Shown here: piece after piece, positions 1-9,035 of the stretch
How positions within the stretch are numbered: position 1 is the stretch's first letter
Layout: the number at the start of each line of letters is the position of its first letter
DNA from: G013214665 sp964649815
Lineage (GTDB): Bacteria > Pseudomonadota > Alphaproteobacteria > Rhodobacterales > Rhodobacteraceae
Assembly: GCA_964649815.1 (NCBI GenBank)
Contig: CAZYQC010000023.1
Coordinates: 1-45,670, forward strand
Reading direction: 5' to 3'
DNA: 45,670 nt
Translations under genes and position numbers: made by a program
Notes under the pieces: generated by a model
What the model saw: the letters and a program-made list of their open reading frames with translations, nothing else
Databases searched by the model: none
What the model was told of the DNA's origin: nothing

Positions 1-84
1 AACATTGCAGCCCCTACCGGACGTGCCTACACGGGGAAAGACCCATTTGTCTATTATTTGCTCAAAATCGACCGGAAACAGTCT

Positions 85-966
85 GTGAACCTAGCTTTAA
101 CAGTTCTCGAAATCGTCGCGCCGGTGTTTTTGCTCGCCGCCTTTGGTTTTGCATGGGTCAAACTGGGAAACGAATATCGCATCAACTTTATCACGCGCCT
201 CGCGATGAGCGTTGGTGTGCCTTGCCTGATCTTTGTTTCGCTTATGCAGGCCGAGATCGACAGATCGGCCCTGGCGACGCTCTCGTTTGCGACTGTGGCG
301 ACCTATGCGGTTATCACCGTCGTGATGTGGGGGCTGGTTGCTGTGACAGGGTTGCACCGACGCACTTACCTGGCCCCGATCATCTTTGCCAACACCGGCA
401 ATTTGGGGCTGCCTTTGGCGTTTTTTGCCTTTGGCCAAGTCGGTCTGAACTATGCCATCGTTGCCTTTGCCATCATGGCCATCTGGTCGTTTACCTTTGG
501 CATTTGGCTGGTTGCCGGCGAAGGGGCCTGGAACAAGGTCGTGCGCGAGCCGTTGGTTTGGGCCACGCTGCTGGGGGCGCTGTTTTTGTGGCAAGGATGG
601 GAAACGCCCAGTTTTCTGACCAACACGCTCGAACTTTTTGGCCAGCTTGGCATTCCACTGATGCTGATCACATTGGGCGTTGCGGTCGCGCGGTTAACGC
701 CGTCGGGCATCGGCAAGGCCGTGGTCCTATCGGCCGTCAAGCTCGCTTTATGCGCCGGGATCGCGTGGATCATCGGCCGCGCTTTTGAGCTTGAACCGAT
801 TGCTTTTGGCGTGCTCGTCTTGCAGGCGGCAACGCCAGTTGCGGTCACATCCTATCTGTTGGCGGAAAAGTACGGCGCCGACGCAGAAGCGGTCGCGGGC
901 CTGGTTGTTGTGTCCACTTTGATGGCAGTCGGCGGTTTACCACTCATCTTAGCCACGCTTTTGTGA
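85..966 (+). CDS. AEC-family (auxin efflux carrier-like) membrane transporter
   Basis: An integral inner-membrane permease of the AEC/malonate-transporter superfamily, about 293 residues with roughly ten hydrophobic segments along its whole length. The N-terminal helix (LEIVAPVFLLAAFGF) and a second-half repeat starting near GIPLMLITLGVAVARL are typical of the family, which has two inverted five-helix repeats. I chose the GTG at 85 because GGAAA lies about 7 nt upstream and the protein then begins like other AEC members; an in-frame TTG at 58 would add nine hydrophilic residues. The substrate cannot be told from sequence; family members move organic anions such as malonate or auxin-like acids. 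It stands alone, 73 nt before the next gene on the same strand. Family call firm, substrate unknown. Confidence 0.88.
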   Translation: MNLALTVLEIVAPVFLLAAFGFAWVKLGNEYRINFITRLAMSVGVPCLIFVSLMQAEIDRSALATLSFATVATYAVITVVMWGLVAVTGLHRRTYLAPIIFANTGNLGLPLAFFAFGQVGLNYAIVAFAIMAIWSFTFGIWLVAGEGAWNKVVREPLVWATLLGALFLWQGWETPSFLTNTLELFGQLGIPLMLITLGVAVARLTPSGIGKAVVLSAVKLALCAGIAWIIGRAFELEPIAFGVLVLQAATPVAVTSYLLAEKYGADAEAVAGLVVVSTLMAVGGLPLILATLL

Positions 967-1039
967 CACAAGCCGGTTTTTCTTGGCGTTCAAATCGCGT
1001 ACACTGGGAAAAACAAAATACAACATAAGCGAGAGGCAG

Positions 1040-1630
1040 ATGAGCAAAATCTTTCGCGCAATGATACTTCTGTTGCTGGCCGCAAGCTGCGGCGGCACCT
1101 CTGGAAATGCGCCCAGAGATTTGGACAATGCCTGTCGCATTGTTCGGGAAAAGCCGGAATACCTGCGCGCCTTTCGGGCGACAGAACGCCGTTGGGGCGT
1201 GCCCGTTCACGTGCAAATGGCCACGATCTATCAGGAAAGCAAATTCGTAAAGGACGCGCGCCCGCCGTTTCGGTATTGGGCCGGTGTCATCCCTATGGGG
1301 CGTCAATCAAGCGCTTTGGGTTATGCCCAAGCTCTTGACGGCACCTGGGACGAATACAGAGGCGATCAGGGTCGATGGAACGCGCGCCGCGACCGTATCC
1401 GCGACGCCAGCGATTTCATGGGCTGGTACATGAACCAGACAGTCGAACGCAACGGCGTTGCTTTGTCGGACGCGCGCAACCAATACCTTGCTTATCACGA
1501 AGGGCATACCGGCTTTAGCCGCGGGTCCTATCGCTCAAAAAGCTGGCTGGTTCGCGTCGCCGGAGAGGTCGACGCAAGAGCGGATATGTACGAACAGCAA
1601 TTGCAGGGGTGTCGCCGTCGCTGGAGTTAA
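1040..1630 (+). CDS. Lipoprotein with lysozyme-like (SLT) transglycosylase fold
   Basis: A 196-residue probable periplasmic lipoprotein. The ATG at 1040 follows GAGAGG with good spacing and opens a signal peptide (MSKIFRAMILLLLAASC) whose Cys could be lipidated; a longer reading frame from 983 has no ribosome site. The mature part has a lysozyme-like pattern: QMATIYQESKF with a candidate catalytic Glu, then SALGYAQALDGTWDEY and YLAYHEGHTGF, which match SLT-domain transglycosylases cutting murein glycan strands. The gene converges with lolA and their last codons overlap by 4 nt. I infer peptidoglycan turnover; activity is not shown by the sequence itself. Confidence 0.8.
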   Translation: MSKIFRAMILLLLAASCGGTSGNAPRDLDNACRIVREKPEYLRAFRATERRWGVPVHVQMATIYQESKFVKDARPPFRYWAGVIPMGRQSSALGYAQALDGTWDEYRGDQGRWNARRDRIRDASDFMGWYMNQTVERNGVALSDARNQYLAYHEGHTGFSRGSYRSKSWLVRVAGEVDARADMYEQQLQGCRRRWS

Positions 1631-2223
1631 TCCAGCTTTTGACCCGGCGCACCCACGTCAAAAAGCGCGTTGGCCAGTCGGCCGCCGATTTGCATATCCC
1701 CAAGGATCACGGTGGTCGACCCGCCGCCAGCATCGTTCACAACCCACTGCCGCAGCTCGATCGGTTCAGAGGTGAATTTGAGCTGTAGGTTCCCGTATTC
1801 TGGATTTTCAGGATCTTGTGCCGTCACGATTGTGGCGGTTCCATCAAACTCATGCCCAACAACCATTTCCGCGCGCCCCAGATCCACCTCGCGAGCGAGG
1901 ATGATCGACAAAGGGGTGCGTCGCAGGGGGTACGTCTCAGGGGGTTGGTTCGACTTTTTGTCGTCAATCACCACCGCGCCCGAGCCTGCAATCACCAAAG
2001 CAGAGTCAGGTGGATTATATTCAAAACGCATGCGACCGGGGCGCTTGATGTACACTTTGCCGGTGCTGATCGATCCATCGTCATTGATCTGCGTAAAGTC
2101 ACCCTCGGCGGTTTTGAGATCGTTTAGATAGGCCGAAATCTCTGCCAGCGGCAGCTTTTCCGCCCAAAGCGGAGCGGCAGAGGCCGCCGTGGTCATCAGT
2201 GCCAGAACCAACGCACGCATCAT
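1627..2223 (-). CDS. lolA: LolA, outer-membrane lipoprotein carrier protein
   Basis: Periplasmic chaperone that takes lipoproteins from the LolCDE transporter to the outer membrane. The 198-residue product begins with a Sec signal (ALVLALMTTAASAAPLWA), followed by the LolA core: AYLNDLKTAEGDFTQINDDGS, GKVYIKRPGRMRFEY and the PLSIILAREV segment. Length and motif order match alphaproteobacterial LolA. AAAGG precedes the first of two adjacent ATG codons. The gene is the last of a leftward block that starts with an aminotransferase and ftsK, although a Hint-domain gene lies between ftsK and lolA. The stop overlaps the convergent lipoprotein gene. Confidence 0.93.
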   Translation of the reverse strand: MMRALVLALMTTAASAAPLWAEKLPLAEISAYLNDLKTAEGDFTQINDDGSISTGKVYIKRPGRMRFEYNPPDSALVIAGSGAVVIDDKKSNQPPETYPLRRTPLSIILAREVDLGRAEMVVGHEFDGTATIVTAQDPENPEYGNLQLKFTSEPIELRQWVVNDAGGGSTTVILGDMQIGGRLANALFDVGAPGQKLD

Positions 2224-2304
2224 GAATACCTTTTGACTGCTCGTCTCACTTACATAGGCAGCGACATTTCGAACGTCGAGACTGCGCGAGACCTCTGGCG
2301 GAAT

Positions 2305-3363
2305 TCAACCAAAAGAGCGATTGCTATCCAATAACGGCTTGTTGTTTTTGGTGTGCCGCCACAAAAGCCTGGCGCGCTTTTTGCCATCAGGCGCAAAGCG
2401 CGCCAATTCCGCCTGAGCGGTGATGGCATCAAGGTCGGGGAACAGCTCTTGCAATTCTTGCCGCGCATCGGCGGGCAAAGCCAAAAGAGCCATAGGCCCG
2501 CAAAAGAAGCTCTCGGTCGGGGCACCTTCGGCAAAAAGGATGTGATGCCCCTCAAGGATCACGTGGCAGTAACAGACCGAAGCGACGTCTTCTGCAACGC
2601 TCACGCCTGGCACCGTCAACAGCTTTTTGGCGGGGACCAACACTTCGGAATGGCCGAACATTTTCTCGGCAACGCGCGAGGCTATGAACATGCGATGTTG
2701 TGGTGACACCAAGAGGTCCGTTCTTGGAACATCCCGGCCCAACGCCCCTTTTGCAATTCGGATCGGACGCAACTTGGGGCGCGATTGCAGATCGTGCGCG
2801 GACAGACGACGCGAGATGAGCATTTGAACGGGCTGTAGACCAGCATCCAGGGTTTGAACCAGATCGCCAGGTTTGAGTGTTTCGACTGCGCATGATCCCT
2901 CCGCCGTCAAAACCTGCGTCCCGGCGGCAAGGCAGGCGACGTAGTCCTCATATTGGTTGTTTTTCTGGTGCGACGTCCGCTCGCGATCAAAGGTGTAACT
3001 TACCCCGCCTTGCAGCGGGACGGTGGAAACCAAACCATCCACCGCACCTTGTTGATAGCCGTCTCCGCCAAAATGCAGGGAGGTGACGCGATGATCAGAG
3101 GATGTGTTGATCAAGTCGTACGCGGTGTTGATCGACGTGCCAGCACTGATCGCATTGCCGTCGATCACAACGTCATTGGTCACGACCTGGTTGCCGTCCA
3201 CTTCATCAAAAACGCTATCGTTGTCGGTGACTTCAACCAACGTCGGTTGAGCGCCTGGAACAAGGGTTAGCGTGAAATTCGGCGTCCCGGCGGCCGCGGC
3301 GCCGACCTCGTTCGGAAGACCACCGACAAAATCGGACGGGCTGTAGATATACAAAAACGGCAT
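2305..3363 (-). CDS. Hint-domain (hedgehog/intein) protein
   Basis: A 352-residue protein with an N-terminal Asp/Asn/Thr-rich, beta-prone region of about 140 residues, followed by a Hint domain of the type common in roseobacters (Hint_2). The domain starts with the block-A Cys at about residue 144 (YVACLAAGTQVLTAEG) and continues with VETLKPGDLVQTLD, LVSPQHRMFI and the C-terminal block CHVILEGHHILFAEGAPTESF. There is no His-Asn splice end, so protein splicing is not expected; autocatalytic cleavage or ester formation at the Cys is possible in the superfamily. The ATG at 3363 is preferred to the in-frame TTG at 3381. It separates ftsK from lolA with gaps of 98 and 81 nt. Function unknown. Confidence 0.85.
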   Translation of the reverse strand: MPFLYIYSPSDFVGGLPNEVGAAAAGTPNFTLTLVPGAQPTLVEVTDNDSVFDEVDGNQVVTNDVVIDGNAISAGTSINTAYDLINTSSDHRVTSLHFGGDGYQQGAVDGLVSTVPLQGGVSYTFDRERTSHQKNNQYEDYVACLAAGTQVLTAEGSCAVETLKPGDLVQTLDAGLQPVQMLISRRLSAHDLQSRPKLRPIRIAKGALGRDVPRTDLLVSPQHRMFIASRVAEKMFGHSEVLVPAKKLLTVPGVSVAEDVASVCYCHVILEGHHILFAEGAPTESFFCGPMALLALPADARQELQELFPDLDAITAQAELARFAPDGKKRARLLWRHTKNNKPLLDSNRSFG

Positions 3364-3461
3364 AGCGAACCTGCTCTCCAATCCCGAAGGCCGCAGGGGC
3401 GATCGGAGCCTCGTTACTCAGTCACTCCGCCGCACACCGCTACCCGTGCGCGGCGCGTCAA

Positions 3462-6287
3462 TTACTGCTCTGGCACAAGCACTTCGCGTTTGCCCACATG
3501 ATTGGCAGCGCTGACGACGCCTTCGTCTTCCATCTGCTCAACCAGCCGCGCGGCTTTGTTGTAGCCGATAGAAAGTTTACGTTGGATGTACGACGTCGAA
3601 CACTTGCGGTCCTGGATGACAATCGCGACGGCCTGATCGTAAAGCGCGTCGCCGCTGTCGGTGTTTCCGCCAGTGTTGAGGCCCAGAACCGCGTCAATAT
3701 CGCTTTCGCGATCCTCTGCAGGCCCTTCGACAACGCCGGCCACATAATCTGGCGCGCCAAAGCCTTTCAGATGTGACACGACCTCTTCAACTTCCTCGTC
3801 GCTCACAAAAGGCGCGTGGCAGCGCGTGATCTTTGCACCACCAGCCATGTAAAGCATGTCGCCCATGCCCAAGAGCTGCTCGGCGCCCATTTCGCCAAGG
3901 ATGGTGCGGCTGTCGATCTTTGACGTCACCTGGAAGGAAATACGTGTCGGGAAGTTCGCCTTGATTGTCCCCGTTATGACGTCCACCGACGGACGCTGTG
4001 TCGCCATGATCAAGTGAATGCCCGACGCCCGCGCCATTTGCGCCAGACGCTGAATGCAAGCTTCGATTTCCTTGCCTGCCACCATCATCAGGTCTGCCAT
4101 TTCATCGACGATCACGACGATATAGGGCAAAGCCACTGGCTGAATTTCTTCTGTTTCAAAAATTGGCTCGCCGGTTTCGTCGTCAAACCCGGTTTGAACC
4201 GTGCGCGAGAACATCTCGTCTCGGGCCAAGGCTTCGCGCACGCGACCGTTATAGCCTTCGATGTTGCGCACGCCCATCTTGGACATCTTGCGATAGCGTT
4301 CTTCCATTTCGCCCACGACCCATTTCAAGGCGACAACGGCCTTTTTAGGGTCGGTTACAACCGGCGACAAAAGATGTGGGATGCCGTCATAGACGCTCAG
4401 TTCCAGCATCTTGGGGTCGATCATGATCAGGCGGCATTCCTCGGGCGTCAGTTTGTACAACAGCGACAAGATCATGGTGTTGATCGCGACAGACTTACCC
4501 GAACCGGTTGTCCCCGCGATCAGCAGGTGGGGCATCTTGGACAGGTTGGCAACGACCGAGTCGCCGCCGATATCTTTGCCCAACGCAAGCGGCAGGCGCA
4601 TGTTGCTGTCGCCAAAATCCCGGCTCGACAGGATTTCGCGCAGAACCACCTTTTCACGGTTTTCGTTCGGCAGCTCGATGCCAATCACGGACCGCCCAGG
4701 CACAGTAGACACGCGCGCAGACAAAGCCGCCATCGAGCGTGCGATATCATCTGCGAGCCCGATAACGCGGCTCGCCTTTAGGCCGGGTGCTGGCTCAAGC
4801 TCGTACATTGTCACCACAGGACCCGGACGCACCGAGACGATCTCGCCCTTCACGCCATAATCATCGAGCACGTTTTCCAACATGCGCGCATTTTCTTCCA
4901 AGGCCTCGTCGCTGAGGTGGTGGCGCTGGATCGATGTAGGGTTTTCCAAAAGATTGAGGGGTGGCAACTCAAAACCGGGGTGGGTTTCTTCAAAGCTCAG
5001 CGATGGCTGCGCCTCGGCTTGGGCTTGGCGCGAAGGTTGCACCGGCTTGCGCGCAGGCTGTTGAACAACTTTGCGCGGCTCTTGAACTGGGATCGCCTCG
5101 CGCTGTTGCGGTTGCTCAACGGCCAAATCCAAGCTGGTCTCAACCGGCATGGGCGGAGCGACAGGCGCCTTGAGCGGAGGTTCCGCGCGCAACGATGGCG
5201 CTGCGGGTTGGGCTGTCAAAGGTGGCTCTGGCGGCAAGCCTGCCGCAGGTGTTTGCACGATCAACGGATCGGGACCGCGACCCAAGCCGCGCGTCAACGG
5301 TTTATCCTCTGGCACCCGCGACAACGGCGGGACCGCGCGCGCACGCATCTTTACGGCATCCGCAATTTTCGATCGGATGCGATCCGCGTCGTCGTTGACC
5401 GGCTCGATGAACTCGGGCGCAGGTTCGGGTTGCTCGACCGGCGCTTCGGCACGCTTGATCAACGCTGGCATGCGTCCCAGCAAGCTGGGTTTGGCAGGCG
5501 GAACATCCTCTGCCGCAATGTCGGGTGTTTCCTCGATCACGGGGTCTTCTTCGTACCAGACCGCTTCGTCTTGCATCGCGGCCTTGCGTTCAGCCTGACG
5601 CGCCTGCATCGCACGTGCGGCCTGTACCGCTTCGCTGGCGCCGCGTCCCAAAAGGCTCAGGATCGTGGCGTAGAGCATGATCAATCCCATCCCCATGAAA
5701 CGCACAAGTCGCGCCACTTCGAACCGGGTAAAGCCCAGGACAAAAGCCCCAACCACGACAATTGCAGCCCCCATCAGAAGGGACATCGCTTTGATCGCAA
5801 AGCTCGACCCGACCGGAACAAGCGTCAGAATAGCGCCCATGATGGTGTCGCCAAAAAGACCGCCCAAGCCAAATGCATGCGTCGCCAGCCATGCTTCGCC
5901 AGGCTGCAAGGTGGCGGCATAAATTGACCCAAGCGCCACAGCAATCGGCGCAAAGATAACCCGTGACAACGCCCGGTCCGCCCCAAGATGCAGCATAAAC
6001 CGCAGGCCCCACACCAACAGCAGCGACGCAATGCCCCAAGCACCTTTGCCGACGATCATAAAGAGCGGCGCAGCAATCGCCGCTCCAATCTGGCCAGTCC
6101 AGTTCTGAACAGGCGCATCCGTGGACACCATCCAATTCGGATCGTCCGGCGTGTAGCTCCCAATCATGGCCGCAGCGAGCAAACCAGCGACAATCAGAGC
6201 AATCCCCAAAAGCTCTTTTCCGCGACGTTCCAATGCCGCTTGCATGTTGTGATCGAACAACGGATCACGTCGTGCTTGATATGCCAT
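3462..6287 (-). CDS. ftsK: DNA translocase FtsK
   Basis: Septal double-stranded DNA pump that clears chromosome termini at division and activates XerCD recombination. The 941-residue protein has N-terminal transmembrane segments within about residues 20-190, a Pro/Glu/Ala-rich linker from about 230 to 440, then the RecA-like motor: Walker A GTTGSGKS near residue 592, Walker B IVVIVDEMADL near 720, and MATQRPSVDVITG. The C-terminal gamma winged helix (about 875-941; CSTSYIQRKLSIGYNKAARLVE) reads KOPS-like orienting sequences. GAGGGAACCAGGGT precedes the ATG. It follows the aminotransferase gene by 18 nt, so the two are probably cotranscribed. Complete and canonical. Confidence 0.97.
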   Translation of the reverse strand: MAYQARRDPLFDHNMQAALERRGKELLGIALIVAGLLAAAMIGSYTPDDPNWMVSTDAPVQNWTGQIGAAIAAPLFMIVGKGAWGIASLLLVWGLRFMLHLGADRALSRVIFAPIAVALGSIYAATLQPGEAWLATHAFGLGGLFGDTIMGAILTLVPVGSSFAIKAMSLLMGAAIVVVGAFVLGFTRFEVARLVRFMGMGLIMLYATILSLLGRGASEAVQAARAMQARQAERKAAMQDEAVWYEEDPVIEETPDIAAEDVPPAKPSLLGRMPALIKRAEAPVEQPEPAPEFIEPVNDDADRIRSKIADAVKMRARAVPPLSRVPEDKPLTRGLGRGPDPLIVQTPAAGLPPEPPLTAQPAAPSLRAEPPLKAPVAPPMPVETSLDLAVEQPQQREAIPVQEPRKVVQQPARKPVQPSRQAQAEAQPSLSFEETHPGFELPPLNLLENPTSIQRHHLSDEALEENARMLENVLDDYGVKGEIVSVRPGPVVTMYELEPAPGLKASRVIGLADDIARSMAALSARVSTVPGRSVIGIELPNENREKVVLREILSSRDFGDSNMRLPLALGKDIGGDSVVANLSKMPHLLIAGTTGSGKSVAINTMILSLLYKLTPEECRLIMIDPKMLELSVYDGIPHLLSPVVTDPKKAVVALKWVVGEMEERYRKMSKMGVRNIEGYNGRVREALARDEMFSRTVQTGFDDETGEPIFETEEIQPVALPYIVVIVDEMADLMMVAGKEIEACIQRLAQMARASGIHLIMATQRPSVDVITGTIKANFPTRISFQVTSKIDSRTILGEMGAEQLLGMGDMLYMAGGAKITRCHAPFVSDEEVEEVVSHLKGFGAPDYVAGVVEGPAEDRESDIDAVLGLNTGGNTDSGDALYDQAVAIVIQDRKCSTSYIQRKLSIGYNKAARLVEQMEDEGVVSAANHVGKREVLVPEQ

Positions 6288-6305
6288 ACCCTGGTTCCCT
6301 CGCCC

Positions 6306-7490
6306 TTATGCTTGGAACAATGTGGTGCGCATGGCCTTAAGGCCTTGCACCATCTGTTCTTTTGGGGCCACCATTGCGACCCGAATGTAGTTTTCCCCAG
6401 GATTCATACCATCGACCTCGCGGGCCAAATACGCGCCTGGCAGGACGCGCACGCCGGTCTCTTTCCACAATGTCAGCGCCGCCGCCTCTCCGTCAGGCAC
6501 CTTTAGCCAAAGGAAAAAGCCGGCTTCGGGCGATGTATAGGACGGCAGATCACCCAAGATCTGATCTGCGAGATCGTATTTCTCGGCATAAAGCGCGCGG
6601 TTCTCGACGACATGCGCCTCATCGCGCCAAAGCGCAGCCGACGCGGCCTGGATCGGACCGGGTATTGGCGTGCCTGCATAGGTGCGCAGCGTCTTGATCC
6701 GAGAGATACTCTCATCTCCGCCCGCCACAAAGCCAGACCGCAACCCCGGCAGGTTTGACCGCTTGGACAAGGAATGAAAGGCAACGACCCGTTCAGGGTT
6801 GATGCCCATATCCCGTGCGACTTGCAGTGCGCCGGGAGGCGGCGTGTCTTTGTAAATCTCTGAATAGCACTCGTCGGCGAACACCTTGAAATCATACTTT
6901 TCGGCAAGCTCAAACAAGGTCTGCCAATACGCTTGGTCCGCCACCGCACCCTGCGGATTTGCTGGCGAGCAGATGTAGACCGCAACAGTGCGCGCCAAAA
7001 CCGCCGGATCCACATTCGCGTAATCTGGCAGGTGTCCTGTCTCTTCTGTCGCTGGAACGAGGATGCTCTCAGCCTCAATCGAAATCGCGGCGAGCATGTA
7101 GACCTGATAGAACGGATTGGGCAAAAGAACCGCCGCGCGCTGGCCGTTCTTTTCGCTGGGGCACAGCGCCATCGTGACGTTGTACAATCCTTCCCGCGTG
7201 CCGTTTAACGGCATAATGTTTTTGTCAGCAGCCAACGACACGCCGTACCGACGCTCGAGCCAATCGCGGATAGATCCGCGCAGCTCGTCCGTCCCATCAT
7301 TGGCGGGGTAGTTGTTGAACAGCGCCGCATTCTCGGCGATGACATCCGTCACCCAAGGTGGAAACGCATGTTTAGGCTCGCCAATCGTCATATGAATGAC
7401 GTCGCCACCTGGCGCATGGTCATCCAAAAGAGCGCGCAAACGCGGGAATGCATAAGCCGGGAGGGTCGAAAACCGCTCTGGGTAAGTCAT
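6306..7490 (-). CDS. PLP-dependent class I/II aminotransferase
   Basis: A fold-type I aminotransferase of about 394 residues. Visible landmarks are the N-terminal GEP of the substrate-binding region, NDGTDELR, the SPANPQG loop, the FADECYSEIY segment with the Asp that contacts the pyridine N, and the Schiff-base Lys in SLSKRSNLPGLRSGF. Closest by pattern to the DapC/succinyldiaminopimelate or aspartate-type group, so a role in lysine/diaminopimelate supply is possible but not proven. A GAGG motif lies 8 nt before the ATG at 7490; a GTG directly before it (7493) is an alternative start. It sits 18 nt upstream of ftsK on the same strand. Confidence 0.9.
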   Translation of the reverse strand: MTYPERFSTLPAYAFPRLRALLDDHAPGGDVIHMTIGEPKHAFPPWVTDVIAENAALFNNYPANDGTDELRGSIRDWLERRYGVSLAADKNIMPLNGTREGLYNVTMALCPSEKNGQRAAVLLPNPFYQVYMLAAISIEAESILVPATEETGHLPDYANVDPAVLARTVAVYICSPANPQGAVADQAYWQTLFELAEKYDFKVFADECYSEIYKDTPPPGALQVARDMGINPERVVAFHSLSKRSNLPGLRSGFVAGGDESISRIKTLRTYAGTPIPGPIQAASAALWRDEAHVVENRALYAEKYDLADQILGDLPSYTSPEAGFFLWLKVPDGEAAALTLWKETGVRVLPGAYLAREVDGMNPGENYIRVAMVAPKEQMVQGLKAMRTTLFQA

Positions 7491-7612
7491 CACTACTGCC
7501 TCAAGTCGAGATCATTATCGTCTCGTTGGGCCTAGGTTACCCCAGCGGTGGCCGCGCCGTCTAGAAAAACCCGAGCGTTTCTTGCAGGTTGTGGCTTTTC
7601 CGACTCTGAGCG

Positions 7613-8947
7613 TCAGCTCAACGCCTCTTCGGCCGCGACACCCAACCGCAATAGTGCTTCTTCCTTGTGCGGAGCGCCCAACAGCATCACGCCACAACTC
7701 GGCACGCCAGTTGGCAAGGTGAGGGCGCAAAGCCCCATCAAATTGGCAACGCGCGTGTTTCGCAAAGCAAGCAGGTTCTCGGTCTTGTAATAGTCACCAT
7801 CGGTTTTCAAGCGTTCCAAATTCGGCGGAAGAATAGGAGCAGTTGGCGCCAAAACGGCATCATATGCGGCGGTGGCATCCATCCATTGCGCCCGCACTTT
7901 CCGCACCAAAGCCCAGGCAGCAACATAGTCAGGCGCGGAAAAGTTCTGGCCCGCACGAAAACGTTCCAGAATTTCAGCGAACATCGCATCTGGATTGGCC
8001 TCGATCACATCCCGCCACAGACCATATGCCTCGCCCGGGAACAGCGCCCCCATGATGGCGGGGTTTGTCACAATCTCCAAAAGGCCAGGGACCTTGATCC
8101 GCTCAACCCTTGCGCCGCCTTGCTCTAGACGTTGCACAGCGCTTTCAAAGGCCGCGGCGGGCGCCCCTCGCAAATCGTCGAGCACTTGGGTTTCCAAAAC
8201 GGCCAATCGGCGCCCTTTCAGCGAAGCACCCCGCAGGTCGGCCACGCGCCCACCTTCGAGAGCGGCCAAAAGATGCGCCGCATCTTCGACCGTTTTGGTC
8301 AACGGACCAATCGTGTCGAATTCCAAACAGAGCGGCACAACGCCGGTCGCGTCCACGCGCCCTTCGGTTGTTTTTAACCCAACCAAGTCATTCCAAGCGG
8401 CTGGAACACGAACGGAACCGCCGGTGTCGGAACCGATCGCGCCCGGCGCCAGCCCATAGGCCACCGATGTGGCCGCCCCAGAAGACGACCCGCCCGGAAC
8501 GGCCTCTGGGTCGTTCACATTTGGCGGTGTCGCGGTAGAGGGGTTGTACCCCAACCCCGAAAAGGCCAGCTCGGTCATGTGGGTTTTGCCAACGCAAACC
8601 AATCCCATTGCCGTGGCGTTCTTGACCACAACAGCATCCTTGTCCGGCACGCGACCTTTCAGCAAATGAGACCCCGCCTCGGTCGCCACACCAGCCGTGT
8701 CGCAAAGGTCTTTCCAACTGATTGGAACGCCATCGAGCAAACTGCGTCGCTGTCCGGTTTGGGCGCGGGCGCGCGCGGCCAATGCCTCTGCGCGAGCACG
8801 ATCTGGCGTCAGACAAGTGTATATCTGCGGCGTAAGCGCATGCGCATCACACGTCTCAAGCACCGCATCTGCCAATTCAACCGGATCGACCGCCCCGTCG
8901 CCAATTGCGCGCCCCAAATCACAGGCGTTTTTTGTCTGCCAATCCAT
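7613..8947 (-). CDS. Amidase signature family hydrolase
   Basis: A 444-residue member of the amidase signature family (Ser-cisSer-Lys triad). The Lys lies in PISWKDLCDTAG and the signature GGSSSGAATSVAYG is followed by GAIGSDTGGSVRVPAAWN with the catalytic Ser and cis-Ser. The motif set does not decide between a general amidase, an allophanate-type hydrolase and a GatA paralogue; the absence of GatB/GatC neighbours argues against GatA. The chosen ATG (8947) has GAGGAA upstream and gives the usual N-terminus; upstream in-frame starts at 8999-9037 would run into the divergent monooxygenase gene. Transcribed away from that gene, with 88 nt between starts. Confidence 0.88.
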   Translation of the reverse strand: MDWQTKNACDLGRAIGDGAVDPVELADAVLETCDAHALTPQIYTCLTPDRARAEALAARARAQTGQRRSLLDGVPISWKDLCDTAGVATEAGSHLLKGRVPDKDAVVVKNATAMGLVCVGKTHMTELAFSGLGYNPSTATPPNVNDPEAVPGGSSSGAATSVAYGLAPGAIGSDTGGSVRVPAAWNDLVGLKTTEGRVDATGVVPLCLEFDTIGPLTKTVEDAAHLLAALEGGRVADLRGASLKGRRLAVLETQVLDDLRGAPAAAFESAVQRLEQGGARVERIKVPGLLEIVTNPAIMGALFPGEAYGLWRDVIEANPDAMFAEILERFRAGQNFSAPDYVAAWALVRKVRAQWMDATAAYDAVLAPTAPILPPNLERLKTDGDYYKTENLLALRNTRVANLMGLCALTLPTGVPSCGVMLLGAPHKEEALLRLGVAAEEALS

Positions 8948-9035
8948 GATGTTCCTCGGCTGGTCTGCTGATTTCGCAACGGTAGCGACCGTCCGGCGCA
9001 TGGACAATCCCTGGCGCCCCCTCATATTGCCCCGC

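Noticed and set aside
983..1039. Upstream extension of the lysozyme-like lipoprotein
   Set aside because: It would destroy the signal peptide; the ATG at 1040 has a good ribosome site.
4917..5927. Long antisense open frame of 336 codons within ftsK
   Set aside because: It is Arg/His/Gln-rich with no family match, no ribosome site, and lies fully opposite the linker and membrane part of ftsK.
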